Below the pieces are notes generated by a model. That model saw only the letters and a list, made by a program, of their open reading frames with translations, did no database searches and was not told the origin of the DNA. From positions 1-64,000 of the forward strand of contig NZ_JAGGKQ010000007.1 of the NCBI RefSeq assembly GCF_017873815.1: a stretch of 64,000 bases of DNA, given 5' to 3'. Positions 33,077-41,953 of this stretch are shown here, piece after piece. Made by a program: the position numbers and the translations under genes. Each line of letters begins with the position of its first letter. Position 1 is the stretch's first letter. The DNA is from Halorubrum alkaliphilum. GTDB lineage: Archaea; Halobacteriota; Halobacteria; Halobacteriales; Haloferacaceae.

Positions 33077-34321
33077 TCAGTCGTCGAAGACGTCGAACGT
33101 GAACTCCGCGTCGGACTCACGGGTCAGCCGCTCGGAGCCGTCGTGCTCGTGGAGTTCGCCCGGTTCCATCGACTCGTGGACCCGCTCGATCACCTCCGGC
33201 GTCACTTTCTCCGTCACCTCGAACGTCGTCACCGGGCTGACGACGCCCCACAGCGCGCCGATCGAGTGGACCAGGAAGGCGATCGGCGTCAGAATGAGAT
33301 ACACCGGCCACGTGAGCGGGTGTTTGTCGTAGCTGGCGGCACCGACGAGCGTGTAGACGAACAGGATGCCGAACAGCGCGAGCGACGCGGTCCGATACCA
33401 CTCCGCTCCCGGCGCGGTGCCCGGGAGGAGGATCGAAGCGAGGACCAGAAGCGGTACCAGCGGCGAGAATGCCCACGCGACGATCCGGGTGTAGTACACC
33501 GGCCGGTACGCGAGCGGGAGTAGGTGGCCGTCGGCGCGCGTGCCCGAGATCCACCGGCGGCGCTGCTTGGCCATCGCGCGCAGCGAGGGCGGAGCCTGGT
33601 TTCGGAATCGGACGTCGAGTACGGCGAAGGAGACGCCGGTTTGATCGGCGGCCCGCCAGATGAAGTTCGTGTCCTCGGTGATCGTCGCGGTGTCCCACGT
33701 GATCGCGTTCTCCAGCGAGTGACGGACCGCGACGCCGCCACCCCACGCGTACAGGGGGTAGCGAAGGCGATGGAACGCGAACTGCTCGTACTGGTAACCG
33801 ACCCGGAACACCTCGCTGAGGTACGCGAGCCGAGAGCCCGTGTACAGCGGCTTCTCCGTGAACTGGACCACGTCGGTGTCCGGGAGGCCTTGGAACCCCG
33901 CCATGATCGTGTCCTCGTCGAGGTAGAGCACGTACTCGCGGTCACAGGAGACGTTGCGTCGCGCCCACTCGACCGCCCGGCCCTTGTTCGTCGCCTTACA
34001 CTCGAACGATTCCGGCACGACGTGAACCGACGCCCCGTCTATCTCCATCGGCGTTTCGGCGATCACGCGCACGTCGTCGAGGCCGTCCGGCACCGAGTCG
34101 ACCGTCGCCTGGACGACCGCCTCCGCGTCGATCGTCAGGATCCGCACCTGTACGTCGTCGTATCCCCACTCGATCTCGTCGGGATCGACGCGCCCGCCGC
34201 GCGCGAGCACGACCGACTCGAACAGCCACCACAACGCCGAGAGCCCGTACAGCACTAACGCGATCCACAGCGCGGCGACGACGGTCGCGAGCACGGGGTC
34301 GGCAGCGACGAACTCGATCAC
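33077..34321 (-). CDS. Membrane glycosyltransferase, family 2
   Basis: 414 residues. An N-terminal membrane helix (VLATVVAALWIALVLYGLSALWWLF) is followed by a GT2 catalytic domain with YVLYLDEDTIM (DxD-type), TITEDTNFIWRA (ED) and KQRRRWISG (QxxRW), then about four C-terminal membrane helices. This QxxRW/multispan layout resembles processive or egghead-like GT2 enzymes of envelope polysaccharide or glycolipid synthesis. Donor and acceptor unknown. The start is GTG 34321, about 25 bases after a minus-strand TATA-like CTTATCGG (34342-34349). Confidence 0.88.
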   Translation of the reverse strand: MIEFVAADPVLATVVAALWIALVLYGLSALWWLFESVVLARGGRVDPDEIEWGYDDVQVRILTIDAEAVVQATVDSVPDGLDDVRVIAETPMEIDGASVHVVPESFECKATNKGRAVEWARRNVSCDREYVLYLDEDTIMAGFQGLPDTDVVQFTEKPLYTGSRLAYLSEVFRVGYQYEQFAFHRLRYPLYAWGGGVAVRHSLENAITWDTATITEDTNFIWRAADQTGVSFAVLDVRFRNQAPPSLRAMAKQRRRWISGTRADGHLLPLAYRPVYYTRIVAWAFSPLVPLLVLASILLPGTAPGAEWYRTASLALFGILFVYTLVGAASYDKHPLTWPVYLILTPIAFLVHSIGALWGVVSPVTTFEVTEKVTPEVIERVHESMEPGELHEHDGSERLTRESDAEFTFDVFDD

Positions 34322-34377
34322 GACTCGTCATACTTCCGAGCCGATAAGAAAACACCGACCTGTCCCGACCGATCGAC

Positions 34378-35379
34378 TCAGTCCGCGATCGCCTCGGACT
34401 CGCCGGCCGTCGCCGCGGGGTCTTTGACCCACAGGTCGCCGAACAGGTCGTCCTGCTGGAGTCGCACCGAGCCGCGATGAGCCATGAACAGCAGCGCGAG
34501 GTACGTCATAAAGGGGCGTCCACCCGCGGTCTCGATCTCCGTGAACAGCACCTCCGTGCGCCCGCGGTCGAAGCGGGTGCGGAGAGCGTTGTCGATGTCG
34601 ACGATCACCTCCTCGATGTCCTCGTCGTGGGTGCGGTCCGTGGCCTCCCCGGCGGTCGGCTCGCCGTCCTGACGGAACTCGTCACCGGCGTGGTAATCGA
34701 GCGTCTGCGTGCCGCGGGCGTGCCCGCTCGGCGACTCGGAGGTGTCGTACTCGCGGGAGTCCTTCCACCACGAGCCGCGCTCCGCCTCCCGGAGCTCGCG
34801 GACCAGCTCGTCGAGCGTCTCCGGTGACCCCCGTGTGTTCTTCCGTTCAAGCCGGCGGTCCATCTCCGCCTCCAACTGCTCGACGGGGTCGAAGCCGGGG
34901 TCGGCCGGGTCGTCCGCGCCGCCCTCCATCGCGATCTCCCACGGCTCGGCGGCCGGCTCCTCCGTCTCGTCGTCATCCGCGAGCATCCCGTCGCTTTTCA
35001 TCCGGAGCAGGACGCTGGCGTAAAACAGCGCTCGGCCGGTCGTCCGAAGGTCCGTCTCGTCGAGCTTCTCGAGGAACGCGTCGGTGACCTGAACGATGTC
35101 GATGTCCCACGGCTCGATCTCGCCCTCCTCGGCCAACTGGACGAGCAGTTCGACGGGCTCGACCTCGTCGTCGTCCGCCGACCCCGACCCGCCGTCGACC
35201 CCCTCGCTCACGACGTCGGGTTTCGCGTCGGCAGCGACGTCCGAGTCCGGATCGGCAGCGACGTCCGAGTCCGCGTCGCCCGTATCCGTCGCGCTGCCGT
35301 CGGCGTCACCGCCGAACGCAGGGGTCGATCCCTCCCGTTCGGTCGTCAGGTCGAGATCCGGAACGCCCTCCTCAGTCAT
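34378..35379 (-). CDS. scpA: Segregation and condensation protein A (kleisin ScpA)
   Basis: 333 residues. Kleisin partner that bridges SMC heads. After an acidic N-terminal region of about 80 residues, the ScpA domain starts VEPVELLVQLAEEGEIEPWDIDIVQVTDAFL; the C-terminal winged helix ends near VRLQQDDLFGDLWVKD. The acidic tail includes a 24-base tandem repeat. It overlaps smc by 8 bases at its start, so translation is probably coupled. No scpB is seen in the window. Confidence 0.93.
   Translation of the reverse strand: MTEEGVPDLDLTTEREGSTPAFGGDADGSATDTGDADSDVAADPDSDVAADAKPDVVSEGVDGGSGSADDDEVEPVELLVQLAEEGEIEPWDIDIVQVTDAFLEKLDETDLRTTGRALFYASVLLRMKSDGMLADDDETEEPAAEPWEIAMEGGADDPADPGFDPVEQLEAEMDRRLERKNTRGSPETLDELVRELREAERGSWWKDSREYDTSESPSGHARGTQTLDYHAGDEFRQDGEPTAGEATDRTHDEDIEEVIVDIDNALRTRFDRGRTEVLFTEIETAGGRPFMTYLALLFMAHRGSVRLQQDDLFGDLWVKDPAATAGESEAIAD
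35228..35273 (-). repeat. 24-base tandem repeat inside scpA
   Basis: The 22-base segment beginning TCGGCAGCGACG at 35228 recurs at 35252. It encodes the duplicated SDVAADPD/SDVAADAK stretch of the disordered N-terminal tail. Probably neutral expansion in a low-complexity linker. Confidence 0.8.
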
Positions 35380-38300
35380 CCGCGCTCGCCTCCTCGCCGA
35401 ACTGCATCCCGGTCACCGCCGAGAGGTTGTCCCCCTGCATCGTGACGCCGATGGCACGGTCGGATCGCTCGAGCAGCGCGGAGCGGTGGCCGACGACGAC
35501 GAACTGCGCCTCCTCGGCCAGTTCCTCGATCATCTCGCCGACGCGTTCGGCGTTGACCGCGTCGAGGAACGCGTCGATCTCGTCGAGCGCGTAGAACGGT
35601 GCGGGGTTGTGCCGCTGGACCGCGAAGATGAACGACAGCGCGGTCAGCGACTTCTCTCCGCCGCTCATCGCCGCCAGTCGCTGGACCGGCTTGTCCGCCG
35701 GCTGTGCTTTCATCGTCAGCCCCTCCTCGAAGGGGTCGTCGGGGTTCTCCAAGACGAGCTCCCCGCTGCCGGCCGACAGCCGCGAGAAGATGTCCCGGAA
35801 GTGGTCGTTTATCGACTCGAACGTCTCCATGAACGTCGCCTTCTTCTCGGCCTCGTACCCCTCGATCCGCTCGGTGATCGCGTCGCGCTCCTCGACGAGC
35901 ACGTCCCGACGCTCCTGAAGCTGGTCGAGCTCCGCCTCCACTTCGTCGTACTCGTCGATTGCGAGCATGTTGACGGGCTCTAACGTTTCCATCTCTGTTT
36001 CTAGCTCCTCGATCCGCGACTCCACCTCCGAGATGTCCGGGACCTCCTCGGGGTCGTGCTCGCCGACCTGCGACTCCAGCTCGTCGACCTCCCACTCCAG
36101 CCGGTCGCGTCGGTCGGTCAGGTCCTCGAGGTCGGACTCCGCGTCGGCGACGAGCGAACGCTGCTCGTCGCGCTCGCGGGTCGCGTCCGCGATCTCCTCG
36201 CGCAGCGTCTCGCGTTCGTCTTTCAGCTCCGCGAGCTCTTCTTCCAGATCGGCGATCGACTCCTTTTTTTCCGCCAGCAGCTCCTCCTTCTCCGCGATCG
36301 TCTCCTCGTGCTCTGCGATCGCCTCCTCCGCCTCGCTCTTCCGGTTCTGTGCCGTCTCGACCGTATCGTGGAGGTCGTCGACCGCGTCCTCGGCGTATCC
36401 CTTCTCCAACTCGAGCTCGTTCCGCCGTGCGTCGAGGTCGTCCATTCGCTCGTCCAACTCGTCGATCTCCGCGCGGATCTCGTCGGCACGTTCGGAGAGC
36501 TCCGGGATCTTCGAGTCGGCGAGTTCCGCCTCGATCGACTCGACGTCGGCTTCCAAGGCGTCGATGTCGGTCTCCAGCGCGCCGATGGTCTCGTCGATCC
36601 CGTCCATCTCCTCGTCGACGGACTCGCGTTCGGTACGGAGCTCGTCGAGTTCGTCCTCTAGGTCGTCGATCCGCGTTTCGGCCTCCGCGAGCTCCCCTTC
36701 GGCGCGTTCGACGTCGGCTTCCAGCGACCGGACCCGGTCCGCAGCGTCCGCCTTCCGATCGCGGGCGTCGTCGATATCGGTCTCCAGCTCCTCGATCTCG
36801 GATTCGACCGCGCGCCGGTCGTCCTCGAGGGCCGATATCTCCTCGGCGAGCCGTTCGAGCTTCCCGCCGCCCGACTTGGTGAACGCGTACCGGGAGCCGC
36901 CGCCAGAGCCGCCGGTCATCGCTCCCGACTTCTCGACGAGGTCTCCGTCGAGCGTCACCATTCGGTAGTCGCCCATCAGATCGCGGGCGGTCGCCATGTC
37001 CTCGACGACGAGCGTCGAGCCGAGCACGTACGAGAAGATCGTCTCGTACCGCGAGTCGTAGTCGACGAGGTTCCGCGCGAAGTCGACCACGCCGGGCAGC
37101 GACGGTTTCCGCGGGAGCCCCCGGTCGTCCATCTCCGTGATCGGGAGGAACGTCGCCTGCCCCGCGTTCCGGCGCTTGAGGTAGTCGATACACGTCGAAC
37201 CGACCCCGTCGTCGTCGACGACGACGTTCGCGAGCCGGCCGCCGGCCGCGGTCTCACACGCCTCGGCGTACTCTGCGTCGACCGAGCCGAGCTCGCCGAC
37301 CGCGCCGTGGACGCCGTCGATGTCACCGTTCTTCACCTCCGTCACCGCACGCGGCCACGAGGTGTCGCCGCGCTCGCTGGCGGCCGCTTCCAGCTTGGCG
37401 TACTCGTTCTGCTTCTCGCGGAGGTCCTCCTCGATCGCCTCCAGACGCTCGTTCCGTTCAGCCTTCTCCGCGAACAGGTCGGCGACGACATCCTCGATCT
37501 TCGACTGGTTCTTTCGCGCTTTGTCGAGCTCCCCGTGGAGCTCCGAGATCCGCGCTTTCAACTCGGGGACCTCCTCGTGGGCGGCGTCGAGCGCCTCGCG
37601 CGTCTCCTCGACGGCGTTCGAGCGGCGACGCGCCTCATCGAGCAGCCGGTCCTTCTCGCGTTGGGCCTCGTGTTTCTCCTCGCGAAGCGTCTCGGCGCGC
37701 TCCTTCTTCTCGGCGAGCTCCTCTTTCAGCTCGTCGAACTCGGTGTCCGCGCCCTCGATCTCGGCTTCCACGTCGGCGAGCTCGGAGCGTTCCGTCGCGA
37801 TCTCGGATTTGATCGACGCCTGTTCGACCTTCACGTCGCGGATCTCCGACTCCAGATCGTCGATCGTCTCCTGTTTCCGGTCGATCTGGACGAACGCGTT
37901 CCGGCGCTCGGTCTCGGCCTCCGCGGCACGGTCCTCGGCGGCCTCGATCTTGTCCTCCAACCGGGATATCTCGCCTTTGATCTCCTCTATCTCCGCGCGG
38001 ATCTCGATCTGCTCGTCCTCGCCCTTCGTCTCGATCTCGTGGGTGAGATCGGCCAGATCCTCCTCCAGTCGCGTAAGCGTCCCCTGTCTCGTGTCGAGCT
38101 CGGCGCGCAGCTCCTCGAGTTCCGCCTCCGTCTCGTCGATCTCGGACTGGACGGCCGCGAGCGAATCGCGTTTGTCCGCCAGCTCGGAAGCCTTGCGGTA
38201 CCCGCGATACTCCTCTACCTCCTCGCGGAGCGACTGGTATTCGAGGGCCGTCTCACGCTCGTCGGACAGCCGTTCGAGCCGGTCCTCTTTCTCGCCGATC

Positions 38301-38941
38301 CGAAGGTCCGCCTCCCCGATCCGGTCTTTCACCGTATCGAGCTCCTCGTAGGCGGCCTCCTTCTTTTCGTCGAACTCCGCGACGCCGGCGATCTCGTCGA
38401 TGATCCCCCGGCGCTGATACGGGGTCATGTTGATGATCTCGGTGACGTCGCCCTGCATGACGACGTTGTACCCCTCCGGCGTGACGCCGGCGGCCGCCAG
38501 CAGGTCCCGGATGTCCGAGAGGTTCACCGAGCGCCCGTTGAGGTAGTAGTAGGAGTAGTAGTTGTCCTCGGTCTCCTTCACCCGGCGTTTGATCGTGATC
38601 TCTGAGACGTCGCCGACGTTCTCCGAGCCGGCGGCGGAGACGACCTGTGAGCGGTCGAGCGTCCCGTCCTCGTTGGAGAGCACGACCGTGACCGACGCTT
38701 CCGAGGGGCCGTCACCCCCCTCACCGTCGTCGTGGCCGGGGTTGTAGATGAGGTCGGTGAGCTTCTTCGCTCTGATCCCGCGGGTGCGTGCCAGCCCGAG
38801 CGCGAACAGGACCCCGTCGATGATGTTCGACTTGCCGGAACCGTTCGGCCCGGTGACGACGGTGAAGTCCTCATAAAAGGGGATCCTCGTCGTCCGCCCG
38901 AAGCTCTTGAACCCGTCCAGAACGACTTCCGTGATGTGCAT
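35372..38941 (-). CDS. smc: Chromosome segregation ATPase SMC
   Basis: 1189 residues, full length. N-terminal ABC half with Walker A GPNGSGKSNIIDGVLF (about residues 31-46), a long coiled coil, a hinge (about 520-660, with ANVVVDDDGVGSTCIDYLK and MTGGSGGGSR), the return coiled coil, and the C-terminal half with signature LAAMSGGEKSLTAL and Walker B FYALDEIDAFLD. It organises and segregates the chromosome with ScpA. ATG 38941 begins MHITEVVLDGFKSFG, the universal SMC start. It is the middle gene of a three-gene operon (DUF7518, smc, scpA). Confidence 0.98.
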   Translation of the reverse strand: MHITEVVLDGFKSFGRTTRIPFYEDFTVVTGPNGSGKSNIIDGVLFALGLARTRGIRAKKLTDLIYNPGHDDGEGGDGPSEASVTVVLSNEDGTLDRSQVVSAAGSENVGDVSEITIKRRVKETEDNYYSYYYLNGRSVNLSDIRDLLAAAGVTPEGYNVVMQGDVTEIINMTPYQRRGIIDEIAGVAEFDEKKEAAYEELDTVKDRIGEADLRIGEKEDRLERLSDERETALEYQSLREEVEEYRGYRKASELADKRDSLAAVQSEIDETEAELEELRAELDTRQGTLTRLEEDLADLTHEIETKGEDEQIEIRAEIEEIKGEISRLEDKIEAAEDRAAEAETERRNAFVQIDRKQETIDDLESEIRDVKVEQASIKSEIATERSELADVEAEIEGADTEFDELKEELAEKKERAETLREEKHEAQREKDRLLDEARRRSNAVEETREALDAAHEEVPELKARISELHGELDKARKNQSKIEDVVADLFAEKAERNERLEAIEEDLREKQNEYAKLEAAASERGDTSWPRAVTEVKNGDIDGVHGAVGELGSVDAEYAEACETAAGGRLANVVVDDDGVGSTCIDYLKRRNAGQATFLPITEMDDRGLPRKPSLPGVVDFARNLVDYDSRYETIFSYVLGSTLVVEDMATARDLMGDYRMVTLDGDLVEKSGAMTGGSGGGSRYAFTKSGGGKLERLAEEISALEDDRRAVESEIEELETDIDDARDRKADAADRVRSLEADVERAEGELAEAETRIDDLEDELDELRTERESVDEEMDGIDETIGALETDIDALEADVESIEAELADSKIPELSERADEIRAEIDELDERMDDLDARRNELELEKGYAEDAVDDLHDTVETAQNRKSEAEEAIAEHEETIAEKEELLAEKKESIADLEEELAELKDERETLREEIADATRERDEQRSLVADAESDLEDLTDRRDRLEWEVDELESQVGEHDPEEVPDISEVESRIEELETEMETLEPVNMLAIDEYDEVEAELDQLQERRDVLVEERDAITERIEGYEAEKKATFMETFESINDHFRDIFSRLSAGSGELVLENPDDPFEEGLTMKAQPADKPVQRLAAMSGGEKSLTALSFIFAVQRHNPAPFYALDEIDAFLDAVNAERVGEMIEELAEEAQFVVVGHRSALLERSDRAIGVTMQGDNLSAVTGMQFGEEASADD

Positions 38942-38959
38942 GTGGCGGTGGATCCGACC

Positions 38960-39421
38960 TTACGCGACGATGATGTCGCTGTCGTCGGACTCGTCCTCGT
39001 TTGCCTCGTCCCCGTCCGCCTCCGACGAGGCGGCCTCGGCGTCGGGCGTCGTGGCTCCCCGCTCCGGGACGACCACGTCGTCGCCGGCGTCCGCGATCGC
39101 CTCGGAAGTGGGCTCGTCGGCACTCTCGGCCGGGGAGTCGGTCCGCTCGACGACCTCGACGTGGTCGTCGGAGTGGGTCCGATGTTCGCCGCCGCTCCGA
39201 CTCGCATCGCCCGTCGCGTCTGCCGGCGTGTCGGACGTCTCGTCGATGTCGGCGGGAGCGTCGGACGCGGCATCCTCGGTGTCGGTCTCGACCGCCACCT
39301 CCTGTGCGTCCTCGACCTGTCGGACGCGCTCTTTCATTTCGACGAGCTCCTCGGTAAGCCCGTTGACCGCCGCCTGTAGCTCCGCGACCTGTCGTTCGAG
39401 GTCCTCGACGCGGTTGCTCAT
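38960..39421 (-). CDS. Small coiled-coil protein heading the smc operon (probably DUF7518)
   Basis: 153 residues. The first 45 (MSNRVEDLERQVAELQAAVN, then GLTEELVEMKERVRQVEDA) form a clear heptad coiled coil. The rest is a disordered, highly acidic tail ending DSDIIVA. This protein directly precedes smc in haloarchaea as I recall. Function unknown; the position suggests an SMC-ScpA accessory factor. ATG 39421 has GTATAAAT on the plus strand (39447-39454, read as ATTTATAC on the minus) about 30 bases upstream. The longer start at 39469 would put this box inside the gene. Confidence 0.8.
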   Translation of the reverse strand: MSNRVEDLERQVAELQAAVNGLTEELVEMKERVRQVEDAQEVAVETDTEDAASDAPADIDETSDTPADATGDASRSGGEHRTHSDDHVEVVERTDSPAESADEPTSEAIADAGDDVVVPERGATTPDAEAASSEADGDEANEDESDDSDIIVA

Positions 39422-39433
39422 GTACTCATGTAT

Positions 39434-39454
39434 GCCCGCGCGGGCCGTATAAAT
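39434..39454 (-). promoter_or_regulatory. smc operon promoter with GC palindrome
   Basis: ATTTATAC (minus strand, 39447-39454) is the TATA box. Directly downstream lies the perfect palindrome GCCCGCGCGGGC (39434-39445), between TATA and start codon, a position suited to a repressor or to a short RNA hairpin. Confidence 0.4.
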
Positions 39455-39567
39455 CTGCGTCAGACACATGTGTGATCATGTATCATGGGGCGGTCGGATC
39501 ACGACGCGTCAGTCAGCCGTCGGACGGTGAGAAAAATACTTGTACCCGCCACGGATACCGACAGTCG

Positions 39568-40158
39568 ATGAGCAAGATCACGTTCCGGGCCGACGACGAT
39601 CTCGTCGAGCGGCTGGAATCGTGTGACGCTTCCAAAAGCGAGGTGATGCGCCAGGCGCTTCGTGCGCACCTCGACGCGAATGACGATCCCGCGGACGGCG
39701 ATCCCGCGGACGGCAGTGTCGACGCCGCGGTCGCCGACCGCGTCGATGACCTCATCGCGGACCGGCTGGACGCCGCGTTGGACGAACGGCTCGGGACGGC
39801 ACGCTCCGCGCCTGAAAACGCGTATACACCGTCTGGAACCGGTGAGATCAACGTAAACGTCACTCTCGACGCCCCTGCTGCCTCGGAGTCCGACACTCGT
39901 GTGACGCGTGAGACGGTCGAGGAGGACGAGTCGAAAACGCGTAAGACGCCGACGAGATCCGGGATGCAAACGGCCGAAAACGTGTGTGGCGGATGCGGCG
40001 AAAACGTTCCGGAGGACCACGTTTACTGCCCGAACTGTGGAGAAAAGCAGTCCCATAGGGCGTTCTGTGAGTGCGGCGACGAGGTCCGAACCGACTGGGC
40101 GTTCTGTCCGGGATGCGGTCGTCGAACCCCCGCAGCAGACGTTCTGAAGGACAAATAA
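39568..40158 (+). CDS. cdrL: CdrL: ribbon-helix-helix regulator with C-terminal zinc ribbons
   Basis: 196 residues. Residues 1-40 (MSKITFRADDDLVERLESCD, then ASKSEVMRQALRAHL) are a ribbon-helix-helix DNA-binding domain. A disordered acidic middle follows, then a double zinc ribbon with paired CxxC motifs (CGGC, CPNC, the CECG segment and CPGC). In Halobacterium and Haloferax the long RHH protein CdrL is encoded upstream of cdrS-ftsZ2 and regulates it; that is established family knowledge. Here it is separated from cdrS by 217 bases rich in inverted repeats. ATG 39568 begins the RHH strand. Confidence 0.88.
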   Translation: MSKITFRADDDLVERLESCDASKSEVMRQALRAHLDANDDPADGDPADGSVDAAVADRVDDLIADRLDAALDERLGTARSAPENAYTPSGTGEINVNVTLDAPAASESDTRVTRETVEEDESKTRKTPTRSGMQTAENVCGGCGENVPEDHVYCPNCGEKQSHRAFCECGDEVRTDWAFCPGCGRRTPAADVLKDK

Positions 40159-40207
40159 CCGTCGTATACAAGCCCATACTGCCCGCATACGGGCGATCCG
40201 AAAATGT

Positions 40208-40360
40208 GTCTTACACCCGCCGGTAGTTTTATATATATAGCCTCGGTGACTACAATCGCGTAAGACGGTCGTCTTACAGCCGGTGCCCGCAAGCGGGGAT
40301 GTCTCCGCAGTCGGGCGATCCGACGCTGTAAGACGCACGACGCGGGTCGTGCCGTCTTAC
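40208..40360 (+). promoter_or_regulatory. cdrS-ftsZ2 promoter with GTAAGAC/GTCTTAC operator-like repeats
   Basis: The TATA box TTTTATATATATAG is at 40227-40240. GTCTTAC occurs upstream of it at 40208-40214. An inverted repeat GTAAGAC-GGTC-GTCTTAC (40260-40277) sits at the predicted transcription start. A second pair, GTAAGAC (40328-40334) and GTCTTAC (40354-40360), encloses an inner GCACGAC/GTCGTGC stem. The phrase CGGGCGATCCGA precedes a GTCTTAC or GTAAGAC at two places. Likely sites for CdrL or CdrS, or leader RNA structure; both are inference. Confidence 0.6.
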
Positions 40361-40375
40361 CGGGGGAATATACAA

Positions 40376-40555
40376 ATGGAGCGTGTGACACTACGGATCC
40401 CGAAACAGCAGATAGACGAGGTCGAACAGATGGTCGAGACGGGGGAGTTCCCGAACCGGAGCGAGGCGATCCGGTCGGCCGTCCGCGACATGTTGAACGA
40501 ACAGGACGGCGAGCGCGAGGAGCGCGGCCGCAACCGCAGCTGGGCCAAGGTGTAG
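40376..40555 (+). CDS. cdrS: CdrS: short ribbon-helix-helix cell division regulator
   Basis: 59 residues: [20 protein letters not shown], then [20 protein letters not shown] and a charged tail ending in RSWAKV. A single RHH domain. It matches CdrS, shown in Halobacterium to regulate ftsZ2 and cell division. It ends 4 bases before ftsZ2 and is surely co-transcribed with it. The leader upstream (from about 40260) contains the inverted repeats described separately. ATG 40376 starts the RHH strand; upstream in-frame extension runs into the operator region. Confidence 0.94.
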   Translation: MERVTLRIPKQQIDEVEQMVETGEFPNRSEAIRSAVRDMLNEQDGEREERGRNRSWAKV

Positions 40556-40559
40556 AACG

Positions 40560-41768
40560 ATGCAGGATCTCGTTCAGGACGCCCTCGACAACGCGGAAGC
40601 GGAGAAGCGCGACATGGACGTCGACATGGACGACGACGAGTTCGGGGACCCCCGAATCGTCATCGTCGGTGCCGGAGGTGCCGGGAACAACACCGTCAAT
40701 CGACTGTACAACATCGGCGTCGACGGCGCGGACACCGTCGCCATCAACACGGACAAACAGCACCTCAAGATGGTCGAGGCCGACACCAAGATCCTCGTGG
40801 GCAAGTCGCTCACGCAGGGTCTGGGTGCCGGCGGCGACCCCAAGATGGGCGAGCGCGCGACCGAGATGGCGCAGGGGACCATCAAGGAAGTGCTCGGCGA
40901 CGCGGACCTCGTCTTCGTCACCGCCGGCATGGGTGGCGGAACCGGAACCGGCGCAGCGCCCGTCGTCTCGAAGATCGCCAAGGAGCAGGGAGCTATCGTC
41001 GTTGGGATGGTCTCGACGCCGTTCAACGTCGAGCGCGCCCGCACGGTGAAAGCCGAGGAAGGGCTAGAGAGCCTCCGCAACGAGGCCGATTCGATCATCG
41101 TGCTCGATAACAACCGGCTGCTCGACTACGTCCCGAACCTGCCGATCGGCAAGGCCTTTTCCGTGATGGACCAGATCATCGCGGAGACGGTCAAGGGGAT
41201 CTCCGAGACGATCACCCAGCCGAGCCTCATCAACCTCGACTACGCGGACATGTCGACCATCATGAACCAAGGCGGCGTTGCCGTCATGTTGGTCGGCGAG
41301 ACGCAGGACAAGAACAAGACCCAGGAGGTGGTCAACGACGCGATGAACCACCCGCTGCTCGACGTCGACTACCGCGGTGCCTCCGGCGGACTCGTCCATA
41401 TCACGGGCGGTCCGGACCTCACGCTGAAGGAGGCGGAGGGGATCGCGAACAACATCACCGAACGCCTCGAAGCGAGCGCCAACGTGATCTGGGGCGCACG
41501 CATCCAGGACGAGTACAAGGGGAAGGTCCGCGTCATGGCGATCATGACCGGCGTCCAGAGCGCGCAGGTGCTCGGCCCGTCGACACAGAAGCAGGCCGAT
41601 AAGTCCCGCGCCGCGGTGGACGCCGACGACCTCGGCGACTCCCGTTCGCGGGCCACCGAGACCGGCTCGGCAGTCCAGGGATCCGGCGGTGCCGACCGTG
41701 CGGCGTGGGAGTCCGATGGCGGCACCGAGCCCGTCGAGAAGAACAACGGGCTCGACGTCATCCGGTAG
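40560..41768 (+). CDS. ftsZ2: Tubulin homologue FtsZ2
   Basis: 402 residues. GTPase needed for constriction at mid-cell in haloarchaea, acting with FtsZ1 and SepF. GTP-binding motifs: [17 protein letters not shown], tubulin signature [14 protein letters not shown], and T7 loop region with [12 protein letters not shown]. The N-terminal tail ([20 protein letters not shown]) and the C-terminal ENNGLDVIR-like end are the FtsZ2 type rather than FtsZ1. It follows cdrS after 4 bases. A TATA-less start suggests it depends on the cdrS promoter. Confidence 0.96.
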   Translation: MQDLVQDALDNAEAEKRDMDVDMDDDEFGDPRIVIVGAGGAGNNTVNRLYNIGVDGADTVAINTDKQHLKMVEADTKILVGKSLTQGLGAGGDPKMGERATEMAQGTIKEVLGDADLVFVTAGMGGGTGTGAAPVVSKIAKEQGAIVVGMVSTPFNVERARTVKAEEGLESLRNEADSIIVLDNNRLLDYVPNLPIGKAFSVMDQIIAETVKGISETITQPSLINLDYADMSTIMNQGGVAVMLVGETQDKNKTQEVVNDAMNHPLLDVDYRGASGGLVHITGGPDLTLKEAEGIANNITERLEASANVIWGARIQDEYKGKVRVMAIMTGVQSAQVLGPSTQKQADKSRAAVDADDLGDSRSRATETGSAVQGSGGADRAAWESDGGTEPVEKNNGLDVIR

Positions 41769-41953
41769 TCGGCGGACCCCCGCGGGCGAACACCCGAGGC
41801 TTTTTTCGACACGCGATCCGCCGAGCGACCGTACCTCGACGCGAGGGCTTAAGGTCGAAACGTGCGTAGGATCCGTGTAGTGTGTCACCGACGAACTCGA
41901 ATCCCGCGATGCCCCGCGGGTGTCGAACGTGACTGGTTCCGGGTGACCGAACG

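Noticed and set aside
38990-39380. Plus-strand ORFs opposite the DUF7518-type gene
   Set aside because: Ser-rich or Arg-rich mirror frames of a low-complexity acidic tail.
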